Source: Acidocella sp. KAb 2-4 (lineage in GTDB: Bacteria > Pseudomonadota > Alphaproteobacteria > Acetobacterales > Acetobacteraceae). Taken from it: a stretch of DNA of 64,000 nucleotides. The stretch is from the NCBI RefSeq assembly GCF_020567705.1, contig NZ_JAJDJU010000008.1, positions 62,001 to 126,000 of the forward strand, given 5' to 3'. Positions 50,208 through 58,091 of this stretch are shown one piece after another; the stretch's first letter is position 1, and the number at the start of each line of letters is the position of its first letter. The notes below the pieces were generated by a model. That model saw only the letters and a program-made list of their open reading frames with translations. It did not search any database and had not been told where the DNA came from. Made by a program: the position numbers and the translations under genes.

Positions 50208-51566
50208 TTATTGCGCGGCGGTCATGCCATCCACCAGCTTCAGCCCCATTTGCAGCTGGAAGTCGGTGTCCGGCTTGGTCGGGTCGAAGGCCGGCCAGTT
50301 CGCCGGCGGCTTGGCCTGGATGGTGGCGGCCACGGCGGGCAGCGGCGGCGCGGGTGGCAGAGGCGCCGTACCCTGGCCGGTGGGGTTCGCGAAGGCGTGG
50401 AGCAGATCGGTCTCGCGCAGCTGGGCGAAGAAAGCATCGTCCGGCAGGCTGGTATCGGAGACCTTTACATCCGGCGTGACGCCATAGCCCTGGATGGATT
50501 TGCCCGAGGGGGTGAAATACAGCGCCGTGGTCAGGCGCAGCGCGCCCTCATTATCGATCGGCATGATCGTCTGCACTGAGCCCTTGCCGAAGGTCTTCTG
50601 CCCCAGCACCAGGGCGCGGTGATTCTGTTGCAGCGCCGCGGTCACGATCTCGGCCGCCGAGGCGGTGCCAGAATTGGTGAGGATCACGAGCGGCGCGCCG
50701 CTCGTGATGTCCCCATTCTGGGCGTACCACACCTGGTCGTCCTCGCTATGGCGGCCATGGGTGGAGACGATCTCGCCGGAATTGAGGAAATCATCGCTCA
50801 CCGCCACCGCTTGGTCGAGCAGCCCGCCGGGGTTGTCGCGCAGATCCAGAATGTAGCCATGGAGTTTACCATGCGCCTGTTTCTGCAGTTCATTCACCGC
50901 TTTGATAATATGGTCGCTGGCCTTTTCGTCGAAGCTGCTGAGGCGGATATAGCCAACCGGGCCGTCCGGCGTGGTGAAGAGGCGGTCCTTCACGTCGTCG
51001 ATCTTGATGATCTCACGCGTGAGGGTGACATGGATCGGCGTGTTCACGCCGTTGCGCTTGATGGTCAGCGTGATCTGGGTGCCCGGCGCGCCGCGCATCT
51101 TGCTCACCGCGTCGTCCAGCTCCAGCCCGTCGGTGGAGTGGCCGTTGATCTCCAGGATGATGTCGTTATGCTTGATGCCCGCGCGCGCCCCCGGCGTACC
51201 GTCGATTGGCGCGATCACCTCGATCAACCCGTCCTTCTCCGTCACTTCCAGCCCGAGACCGCCGAACTGGCCGGAGGTCTGTACCTGCATGTCGGCATAT
51301 TGCTGGGCGTTCATGTAGCTCGAATGCGGGTCAAGCCCGGCGAGCATGCCGTTGATGGCGTTGTAGATCAGCTTATCCGAGGGCGGATCGATCACGTAGT
51401 TCTGCTTCACCTCGGTCAGCACGTCGCCGAATAGCGAGAGCTGCTGATAAGTGCTGTCGGACGGGGCGGCCTGCCCCATGGCGCGGCCCAGCGGCTGCGC
51501 CACCGTACCCAGCGCCAGACCACCCAGGAAAACTCCGCTCAGCAACAAACCGCCGCGCAAACGCAT
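50208..51566 (-). CDS. ctpA: C-terminal processing protease CtpA (S41)
   Basis: A 452-residue S41 peptidase in the periplasm. A single N-terminal hydrophobic segment ('LLLSGVFLGGLALGTV') exports or anchors it. A PDZ domain follows ('GGLGLEVTEKDGLIEVIAPI', 'AGIKHNDIILEING'), then the catalytic domain with the serine in 'NSGTASAAEIVTAAL' and the lysine in 'LGQKTFGKGSVQT'. The C-terminus is Pro/Ala-rich. Such proteases trim or remove envelope proteins and cell-wall hydrolases; the neighbouring envC fits that role. Confidence 0.94.
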   Translation of the reverse strand: MRLRGGLLLSGVFLGGLALGTVAQPLGRAMGQAAPSDSTYQQLSLFGDVLTEVKQNYVIDPPSDKLIYNAINGMLAGLDPHSSYMNAQQYADMQVQTSGQFGGLGLEVTEKDGLIEVIAPIDGTPGARAGIKHNDIILEINGHSTDGLELDDAVSKMRGAPGTQITLTIKRNGVNTPIHVTLTREIIKIDDVKDRLFTTPDGPVGYIRLSSFDEKASDHIIKAVNELQKQAHGKLHGYILDLRDNPGGLLDQAVAVSDDFLNSGEIVSTHGRHSEDDQVWYAQNGDITSGAPLVILTNSGTASAAEIVTAALQQNHRALVLGQKTFGKGSVQTIMPIDNEGALRLTTALYFTPSGKSIQGYGVTPDVKVSDTSLPDDAFFAQLRETDLLHAFANPTGQGTAPLPPAPPLPAVAATIQAKPPANWPAFDPTKPDTDFQLQMGLKLVDGMTAAQ

Positions 51567-51624
51567 GTATTAAATCCTCAAAAGCCGGATGACTCCATCC
51601 GCATTAGACAGCATCCCGCCGGGT

Positions 51625-52806
51625 TTATCCAGAGCCACGCCCGGCGAGCCAGGAGGCGGGGTCCACGGGCGCGCCGTTGCGGCGCACTTCCATATAAAGC
51701 TTGGGCTGGGTCGTGGGGGTGGCGGGGTCGTAGCCATGCATGCTGCCGACAGGCTGCCCACGCACGAGGCGTTGGCCCTGGGAGACATCCAGCCGGTCCA
51801 TGCCGGCTAGCACCACGCTGGTGCCGCCGCCGCAATTGGCAATGACCATGTTGCCATAGGTGTGGAAGTTACCCGCGAACATCACCGTGCCGGCGCAGGG
51901 GGTGACGACATGCGCCCCCGGCGCGGTGGCGTAGCTCACGCCAATGGCGGGGCCGGCCAAGGTTGGGGCGCCAAAAGCCTGCACCACCTGCCCGGCCACC
52001 GGCGCGGTGCCGCCGCCCGCGGGCAGGTTGGCTTGGTTGGCCGGCGATGCCGGGGGCACCAGCCTGGCCACGGCCTCATTCAAAGTCTCTAGCTCATTCC
52101 GGGCAGCCAGCTCGCGCTCGCGCGCCGCCGCCTGTTGGTCCGCCGCCGCCTGCTCCGCCGCCTTGGCCGCGGCGATCTGCGCCGAGAGCGCGGCTTCCGC
52201 CGCCTGCTGCTTGGCTGCCGCCGCGGCAAGCTGCGCCTGCCCGGCCTGGGCCGCGGCGACAAGCTGGGCCAGCTGCGCGGTCTGCGCCTGCACCTGCTGG
52301 GCCTGCGCGGTAATGGCGGCGGCGATGCCCTGTAGCAGCGCCACGCTGCGCACCGCCTCACCTGGCGGCAACGGCGCGGTGAGCAGGGTGGAGGCCGGTT
52401 GGGTGGCGAGGCGCTGCATTACCGGCATCAATTTGACCAGCGCCGCCTGGGCCGTGGCCAGACGCTGCGCGGCATCGCCCTGCGCGGCCTGCAGATTGGC
52501 AAGCTGCCCGGCATATTGCGCGGTTTGTGTTTCCATGCCGCGCAGCGCGGCGGCGGCGTTGGCCTGCTGTTGCGCGAGCATCTGCGCGCGGGCCTGCGCC
52601 GCCAGCTTGGCCTGCTGCGCCTGTTGTGCGGCCAACGCCTTGGCTTTGGCCTCGGCCTCCAGCTGCGCCCGCCGGGCTTGCGCCGTGGCCGGGTCCAGCG
52701 GCGCCGGGGCTTGGGCGGCATGCTTGTCGTGGTGATGCGCCATCTTGGCCCCGGCCAGCGCCGGAGCCAAAATCAGGCCCAGACAGAGCGCGGCGCGAAG
52801 CTTCAA
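51625..52806 (-). CDS. envC: EnvC-like murein hydrolase activator
   Basis: A 393-residue periplasmic protein with a signal peptide ('LCLGLILAPALAGA'), a long Ala/Gln-rich coiled coil to about residue 260, and a C-terminal LytM (M23) domain ('HVVTPCAGTVMFAG', 'YGNMVIANCGGGTSVVLAGM', 'LYMEVRRNGAPVDPASWL'). The zinc-binding HxGxD is missing and the HxH position reads EVR, so it is a degenerate LytM domain like EnvC, which activates amidases at division rather than cutting murein itself. Its ATG overlaps the gpmI stop (ATGA). Confidence 0.88.
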   Translation of the reverse strand: MKLRAALCLGLILAPALAGAKMAHHHDKHAAQAPAPLDPATAQARRAQLEAEAKAKALAAQQAQQAKLAAQARAQMLAQQQANAAAALRGMETQTAQYAGQLANLQAAQGDAAQRLATAQAALVKLMPVMQRLATQPASTLLTAPLPPGEAVRSVALLQGIAAAITAQAQQVQAQTAQLAQLVAAAQAGQAQLAAAAAKQQAAEAALSAQIAAAKAAEQAAADQQAAARERELAARNELETLNEAVARLVPPASPANQANLPAGGGTAPVAGQVVQAFGAPTLAGPAIGVSYATAPGAHVVTPCAGTVMFAGNFHTYGNMVIANCGGGTSVVLAGMDRLDVSQGQRLVRGQPVGSMHGYDPATPTTQPKLYMEVRRNGAPVDPASWLAGRGSG

Positions 52807-54317
52807 GAGAACAGCGGCGTTCCGGTCATTTCCGCCGGCTGCTTCAGGCCCATCAGCTTCAGCAAGGTGGGCGCCAGATCGGCCAGCACGCCGTCATGCA
52901 GCTTGATGCCCTCCGGCCCGCCGGCGCAGATCACCGGCACCAGGTTCGTGGTGTGCGCGGTGTGCGGGCCGTTGGTCTCGGCGTCGTGCATCATCTCGCA
53001 ATTACCGTGATCGGCGGAGACCAGCAGCGTCCCGCCCTGTGCCGCCACGGCGTCGGCAATGGCGCCGAGGCCCTGGTCCACTGCCTCCACCGCCTTGATC
53101 GCGGCGGAGAGGATGCCGGTATGGCCGACCATGTCCGGGTTGGCGAAATTCAACACGATCAGGTCGTATGCGCCGGAATTGATCGCCGCCACGGCCTTCC
53201 CGGTCAGCTCCGCCGCCGACATCTCGGGTTGCAGATCGTATGTCGCCACCTTGGGCGAGGCGACCAGGATGCGGTCCTCGCCGGGGAAGGGCGTCTCCAC
53301 CCCGCCATTGAAGAAATATGTGACGTGCGGGTATTTCTCGGTCTCCGCCATGCGCAGCTGCTTCAGCCCGGCGGCCGAAACCACCTCGCCCAGCAGATGC
53401 TCCAGCCGCTCGGCCGGGAACACCGTGGTCATGAACGGCGCCAGCGCGTCGGAATAGGCGGTCATGCCGGTGGCGGCGACCAGCTTGGGGCGGCGCGCGG
53501 CGAAGCCGGTGAAGCTCGGGTCGAGCAGCGCGGTGAGGATCTCGCGCACGCGGTCCGCGCGGAAATTGGCGCACAGCACGGCGTCGCCATCTTTCATTCC
53601 GGCGTAATCGCCGATCACGGCGGGCTTGATGAACTCATCCGTCACCTTTGCCGCATAGCTCGCGGCGATCGCCGCCTCGGCGGTGGGGAAAGCCTCGCCC
53701 TTGGCGTCCACGATCAGCTCGTAGGCCTGCTGCACGCGCTCCCAGCGCTTGTCGCGGTCCATGGCGTAATAGCGGCCGACCAGCGTGCCGATCTTGGCCG
53801 TCTCGCCCAGGGCGGCGGCGAAGCCGCGCACATATTCGGCGGCGGATTCGGGCGGCGTGTCGCGCCCGTCAGTCCAGACATGCACCACCACCGGCACCCC
53901 GGCGTTGAACAGGATTTTCGCCAGCGCCACGATATGGTCCTGGTGCGAATGCACCCCGCCCGGCGAGACCAGCCCCATCAGATGCGCGGTGCCGCCCGAG
54001 CGGATCAGCGCGGAGATGAAATTGCCCAGCACCGGGTTGGCGGCGAGGGTGCCGTCCTCGATCGCCATGTCGATGCGCGGCAGTTCCTGCGTGACCACGC
54101 GGCCCGCGCCGATATTCAGGTGCCCGACCTCGGAATTGCCCATCTGCCCCTGCGGCAGCCCCACCACGCGGCCCGAGGTGTTGAGGAAGGCATGCGGCGA
54201 ATTCGCCCATAGGCGGTCGAAATTCGGCTTGTTCGCCTGCGCCACGGCGTTGTCCTCCCGGCGTTCATTCCAGCCGAAGCCATCCAGGATGACGAGCATG
54301 ACGGGTTTCTTGGGCAT
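52803..54317 (-). CDS. gpmI: Cofactor-independent phosphoglycerate mutase
   Basis: A 504-residue alkaline phosphatase-superfamily enzyme interconverting 3- and 2-phosphoglycerate with manganese. Seen are 'MLVILDGFGWNERREDNAV', the phosphoserine in 'QGQMGNSEVGHLNIGAGRVV', 'SHQDHIVALAKIL', 'WTDGRDTPP' and the C-terminal metal site 'LLVSADHGNCEMMHD'. It begins the left-reading gpmI-envC-ctpA-rppH run. With gckA and pyk, three lower-glycolysis enzymes fall in this window. Confidence 0.96.
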   Translation of the reverse strand: MPKKPVMLVILDGFGWNERREDNAVAQANKPNFDRLWANSPHAFLNTSGRVVGLPQGQMGNSEVGHLNIGAGRVVTQELPRIDMAIEDGTLAANPVLGNFISALIRSGGTAHLMGLVSPGGVHSHQDHIVALAKILFNAGVPVVVHVWTDGRDTPPESAAEYVRGFAAALGETAKIGTLVGRYYAMDRDKRWERVQQAYELIVDAKGEAFPTAEAAIAASYAAKVTDEFIKPAVIGDYAGMKDGDAVLCANFRADRVREILTALLDPSFTGFAARRPKLVAATGMTAYSDALAPFMTTVFPAERLEHLLGEVVSAAGLKQLRMAETEKYPHVTYFFNGGVETPFPGEDRILVASPKVATYDLQPEMSAAELTGKAVAAINSGAYDLIVLNFANPDMVGHTGILSAAIKAVEAVDQGLGAIADAVAAQGGTLLVSADHGNCEMMHDAETNGPHTAHTTNLVPVICAGGPEGIKLHDGVLADLAPTLLKLMGLKQPAEMTGTPLFS

Positions 54318-54389
54318 TGCGGTCCTTCACGAAGCGGTTTTGGCGGCCTCTATATAGGCACTCGGCCCGCGCGGGGATAGACTGCGCGT

Positions 54390-55376
54390 ATGCGAGCAAT
54401 GACATTCGAGCGGCCCGGGGCGCCGTTGCGTCTGCGCCAATGCGATGCGCCCGAGCCGGAGCCGGGGCAGATTTTGCTGCACGTCTGCACCTGCGGGGTG
54501 TGCCGGACGGATCTGCATATCGTCGATGGTGAGTTGCCCAACCCTAAGCCGCATGTGGTGCCGGGGCACGAGATCGTGGGCCGCGTGCTGGCGGTGGGGC
54601 GGGGGGTGGAGCGTTTCGCCCCCGGCCAGCGCGTGGGCGTGCCCTGGCTGGGCTGGACCTGCGGCGTCTGCGCCTATTGCCGCGCGGGGCGGGAAAATCT
54701 GTGCGAGCTTGCGCGCTTCACCGGCTACCAGATCGACGGCGGCTATGCCGAGCAAACCGTGGCCGATGCGCGCTACTGCTTCCCCATCCCCGAGCGGTTC
54801 TCCGACATCGAGGCCGCGCCGCTGCTCTGCGCCGGGCTGATCGGGTATCGCACGCTGCGCGCGGGCGGTGATGCGCGGCGGCTGGGCATTTATGGCTTCG
54901 GCGCGGCGGCGCATATCGCGGCCCAGGTGGCGCGCTATGAGGGGCGCGAGGTGTTCGCCTTCACCCGCCCCGGCGACAAGGCGGCGCAGGATTTCGCTCG
55001 TTCCATCACCGGCGGCTGGGTTGGCGGGTCGGACGAATTGCCGCCCGAGCCGCTCGATGCCGCGCTGATTTTCGCGCCCGCCGGAGAGCTGGTGCCCGCC
55101 GCGCTGCGCGCTTTGGCGCCCGGCGGCACGGTGGTGTGCGGCGGCATCCATATGAGCGAGATCCCTGCGTTTTCCTACGATATTTTGTGGAAGGAACGGA
55201 GCATCCGCTCCGTCGCCAACCTCACCCGGCGCGACGCCGAGGAGTTTTTGCCGCTGGCCGCGAAAATCCCGATCGTGACGATGACGCGGGCCTATGCGCT
55301 GGAGGACGCCAACACGGCGCTGGATGATCTGCGCGCGGGGCGGCTGGAGGGGGCGGCGGTGTTGGTGATGGGGTAG
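54390..55376 (+). CDS. Zinc-dependent alcohol dehydrogenase
   Basis: A 328-residue medium-chain dehydrogenase. The catalytic zinc region is 'CTCGVCRTDLHIVDGEL' and 'VPGHEIVG', the structural zinc loop is 'CGVCAYCRAGRENLC', and the nucleotide fold shows 'LGIYGFGAAAHIAAQVARYE'. It resembles AdhA-type enzymes that oxidise simple alcohols or reduce aldehydes; substrate not determinable. It lies in the interval between gpmI and rlmH, which are usually close neighbours, so it may have been inserted there together with the next gene, though its own composition is ordinary. Confidence 0.92.
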   Translation: MRAMTFERPGAPLRLRQCDAPEPEPGQILLHVCTCGVCRTDLHIVDGELPNPKPHVVPGHEIVGRVLAVGRGVERFAPGQRVGVPWLGWTCGVCAYCRAGRENLCELARFTGYQIDGGYAEQTVADARYCFPIPERFSDIEAAPLLCAGLIGYRTLRAGGDARRLGIYGFGAAAHIAAQVARYEGREVFAFTRPGDKAAQDFARSITGGWVGGSDELPPEPLDAALIFAPAGELVPAALRALAPGGTVVCGGIHMSEIPAFSYDILWKERSIRSVANLTRRDAEEFLPLAAKIPIVTMTRAYALEDANTALDDLRAGRLEGAAVLVMG

Positions 55377-55520
55377 GGGGAAGAATGGGGGGATAGCGGA
55401 CTGGCCGGTTTCTAGTGGATCTGCGGCAGAAGCGGACATTTAACTCGATGTTCAAACTGGCCAAAGTTCGTGCGGCTCGGCACGATACAGACGCTACGAA
55501 TCTGATGCTCGGGAGATTGG

Positions 55521-56441
55521 ATGACAGACGAATCGATAGGAATCACGTCACCTGCCGCCTCGCTTTACAAATACGTTGACATAAGTGGTTTGAAGCGAAT
55601 TCTCCAAGGATCGGTGAGGTTCACTCAGCCAAGCGCATTCAATGATCCGTTCGAGCTACTGCCGGAAGTCGTGATCCATAACAATCAGAAAGAGGAGGAA
55701 CTCAAAATTGCGTTCAGTACTCGGGCACAACGCCGTCTGCCACCAGTAGGCGCCTTGGATGAGGTGCCAGATGGATACCAGGCAAGTGACACCTTGTCTC
55801 GCGACATAGTTCAGAAGCTCAACGGTCTTATTGGCATTCTGTGTCTATCGCGGATCAATGACTCACTTCTAATGTGGGCGCACTACGCCAATCAGTATGC
55901 CGGCGCTGTAGTCGAGTTTGACGGCACACATGAGTTTTTTGACGGTCAGATAGATGTTGAATATCAAGAGTTGCGACCGATGAGAGATGTTCATGCCTAC
56001 TCATCGCAGGCGGAGCCGTTCCCTGTTGCCGAACTTTGTACGAAGTCCGAGCAGTGGAAATATGAGCAAGAAGTTCGGATCATAAGGCATTTTGCTGAAT
56101 GTCAAAATATCGGCAATGACCCACGTGAATTTCCAATCTACACTCAGCAACTACCGCTCGCATCCATCAAGTCCGTGACTCTCGGTGAGCGTACACCAGT
56201 CGTTGAACAACGCGAGATTTATGCCGCAATAAAAGGGACACAAATATCGCTCTGGTTAGCTGCAATTGCAGACCGTGGTTATGCGTTTAGACGAGAACTA
56301 ATCAAGATGGCCGGGAGCGGTCCTTGCCTCTCGCCACGTACGGCCCACATCTTCTCGCATCTGGAGACGCCATTGGGCGATTTGGCGCGCACCCTCATTG
56401 CACAACATCCAATGAGCAAGATCGTCAACAGGGGAGTGTAG
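55521..56441 (+). CDS. DUF2971 protein (accessory gene)
   Basis: A 306-residue protein with the DUF2971 layout: 'LYKYVDISGLKRILQGSVRF' near residue 15, the hallmark 'PSAFNDPFELLPEV', then 'GILCLSRINDSLLMWAHYAN' followed by 'GAVVEFDG', and 'KYEQEVRIIRHF' in the C-terminal half. These blocks are seen in lone accessory genes of many bacteria; no activity is established from them. The gene is visibly richer in A and T than its surroundings, with no partner, transposase or repeat around it. The upstream 144 bases hold no clear promoter, and no Shine-Dalgarno beyond a GGGAGATTGG is seen before the ATG. Confidence 0.78.
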   Translation: MTDESIGITSPAASLYKYVDISGLKRILQGSVRFTQPSAFNDPFELLPEVVIHNNQKEEELKIAFSTRAQRRLPPVGALDEVPDGYQASDTLSRDIVQKLNGLIGILCLSRINDSLLMWAHYANQYAGAVVEFDGTHEFFDGQIDVEYQELRPMRDVHAYSSQAEPFPVAELCTKSEQWKYEQEVRIIRHFAECQNIGNDPREFPIYTQQLPLASIKSVTLGERTPVVEQREIYAAIKGTQISLWLAAIADRGYAFRRELIKMAGSGPCLSPRTAHIFSHLETPLGDLARTLIAQHPMSKIVNRGV

Positions 56442-56503
56442 AATGGCGGCTTTCGGAATTAATCGCCCCGCCCCCTACGACTGCCCCGGGTCGAATCTGC
56501 CCC

Positions 56504-56959
56504 CTACGGCCGTCCCGCCCGGTGATACGGATGCCCGGCCAGAATCATCTGCGCCCGATAGATTTGCTCGGCCAGCATCGGGCGCACCAGCATATGCGGC
56601 CAGGTGAGTTTGCCGAGTGAGAGTTTGGCGCCGGCGCGGGCCAGCACGGCGGCGTCCAGCCCTTCCGCGCCGCCGATCACGAAGGCCAGCTTTTTGCTCC
56701 GCTCCAGCCACCCCGCCAGCAGCCGCGCCAGGGCCGGGCTGTCCGGTTCCGCGCCGCCCATGTCCAGGGCGATGACGAATTCATCCGGCTTCAGCGCGGC
56801 CAAAATCGCCTCGGCCTCGCGGCGCTTGATCTCGGCGGCGCTGCCGGTGCCGTCGGGCAGTTCGGTCAGGGTGAGTTCCGGACGGATGCGCTTGGCGTAG
56901 CGGGCCAGCAGCTCGCGCTCCGGCCCGGCCCCGCCCTTGCCGATGGCGATCAGCCTCAC
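56504..56959 (-). CDS. rlmH: 23S rRNA (pseudouridine1915-N3)-methyltransferase
   Basis: A 151-residue SPOUT methyltransferase that modifies pseudouridine 1915 in helix 69 of 23S rRNA. The knot region 'FVIGGAEGLDAAVL' and 'LTWPHMLVRPMLAEQIYRAQ' with the C-terminal 'GHPYHR' are characteristic. It starts with GTG at 56959, sharing four bases (GTGA) with the rsfS stop, without a clear Shine-Dalgarno, so it probably depends on translational coupling. Confidence 0.95.
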   Translation of the reverse strand: MRLIAIGKGGAGPERELLARYAKRIRPELTLTELPDGTGSAAEIKRREAEAILAALKPDEFVIALDMGGAEPDSPALARLLAGWLERSKKLAFVIGGAEGLDAAVLARAGAKLSLGKLTWPHMLVRPMLAEQIYRAQMILAGHPYHRAGRP

Positions 56960-57489
56960 TCTTCGGCGCCGGCCTCATCCAGCTCGGCGGCCCACATCTT
57001 CTCCAGGCCATACAGCGTGCGCGCCTCGGGCTTGAACAGATGCACGATGATGTCGCCCGCGTCGATCAGCACCCAATCGGCGCCGTTCGCGCCTTCGATG
57101 AGCGGCTTGCGGAACCCGGCCTCGCGCAGTTTTTCCTCCAGATGCGTCGCCATGGCGGCGATCTGCCGGTCGGCAAGGCCGGTGGCGATGATCATACGGT
57201 CGGCGAAGCTGGCGCGGCCCGCGAGGTCCAGCACCACGATCTCCTCGGCCTTGTCATCCTCCAGCGTGGCGACGATCAGCGCCTGCAAGCGCTCCAGCTG
57301 CTCCACGGGCGGCTTGGGCGCGGCCTTCTTGCCTTTCGGCCCGGCGATGGTCGCCTTCTTGCGCGGCGTGCCGGGCATGGCGGGCAGCGCCTCGGCCGGG
57401 GCGGCGGCCTTTTTCGGCGCGCGTTTGCGGGGCGTGGCGGCGGCGGCGGCGCCACGGGCGGGGGTTTTACGGGTCGGCGGACGGGTTAT
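56956..57489 (-). CDS. rsfS: Ribosomal silencing factor RsfS
   Basis: About 177 residues. The RsfS core is in the C-terminal two-thirds: 'LIVATLEDDKAEEIVVLDLA', 'SFADRMIIATGLADRQIAAM', 'GADWVLIDAGDIIVHLF' and 'YGLEKMW'. RsfS binds L14 and blocks subunit joining when nutrients are scarce. The first 60 residues are a Lys/Ala/Pro-rich basic tail. The best start is the ATA at 57489, overlapping the nadD stop as ATAA and placed 7 bases after a perfect AAGGAG; no ATG, GTG or TTG lies there. The first in-frame ATG (57378) has no good ribosome-binding site and would remove about 37 residues of coding-like sequence. The start is therefore unusual but well supported. Confidence 0.85.
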   Translation of the reverse strand: MTRPPTRKTPARGAAAAATPRKRAPKKAAAPAEALPAMPGTPRKKATIAGPKGKKAAPKPPVEQLERLQALIVATLEDDKAEEIVVLDLAGRASFADRMIIATGLADRQIAAMATHLEEKLREAGFRKPLIEGANGADWVLIDAGDIIVHLFKPEARTLYGLEKMWAAELDEAGAEE

Positions 57490-58091
57490 GGCGGCGCTCC
57501 TTCTGCTTTCCGGCGCAATTCCGTGGCGGAGGCCGGGTTCTCCTTCACCGGCAGGAGAATCCAGGCGGGTGCCTCCGCCGTGGCAAGGCATAGCCCAGCC
57601 CGCGCCGGAAGGCGATACGGGGCATACGCTTTGGCCGCCCGCGCCGCCAGGGCCCGGCGCGTGGCGCCAGGCCGGGGCAGCACCAGCATGGGCATGGCGC
57701 GCATAATCTGCCGCCAGCGCCCCCAGCGCGGCAGTTGGGCGAGGTTGTCAGCCCCCATCAGCCAGACGAATCGGGCGGCGGGAAAGCGGCGCTTGAGTTC
57801 GCGCATGGTGTCGAAGGTGTAGCGTGTGCCGAGCCGCGCCTCGATATCGGTGGCGATGATCCGCCGCCCGTCGGCAAGCTGGCGCGCGCTGGCCAGCCGC
57901 GCGGCCAGCGGGGCCATGCCAGCGGCGGGTTTCAGCGGGTTGCCGGGCGAAACCATCAGCCAGAGCTGGTGCAGCCCGGCATGGCGCATCGCCTCGCGCG
58001 CCACATGCAGATGCCCTTCATGCGCCGGGTTGAAGGAGCCGCCGAGCAGGCCGATGCGGATCCGGTAGCGATGGCCGGGGCAGAAACTCAG
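57486..58091 (-). CDS. nadD: Nicotinate-nucleotide adenylyltransferase
   Basis: About 201 residues of NadD, which makes deamido-NAD from nicotinate mononucleotide. 'RIGLLGGSFNPAHEGHLHVA' with its HxGH motif, 'LMVSPGNPLK', 'TFDTMRELKRRFP' and 'WLMGADNLAQLPRWGRW' are family hallmarks. No ATG, GTG or TTG exists in frame near the N-terminus. A CTG at 58091 overlaps the proA stop as CTGA with AGGTG upstream; an ATC at 58061 would give exactly the usual (M)RIGLLGG start but has no ribosome-binding site. I use the CTG, with the choice uncertain. Confidence 0.88.
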   Translation of the reverse strand: MSFCPGHRYRIRIGLLGGSFNPAHEGHLHVAREAMRHAGLHQLWLMVSPGNPLKPAAGMAPLAARLASARQLADGRRIIATDIEARLGTRYTFDTMRELKRRFPAARFVWLMGADNLAQLPRWGRWRQIMRAMPMLVLPRPGATRRALAARAAKAYAPYRLPARAGLCLATAEAPAWILLPVKENPASATELRRKAEGAPP

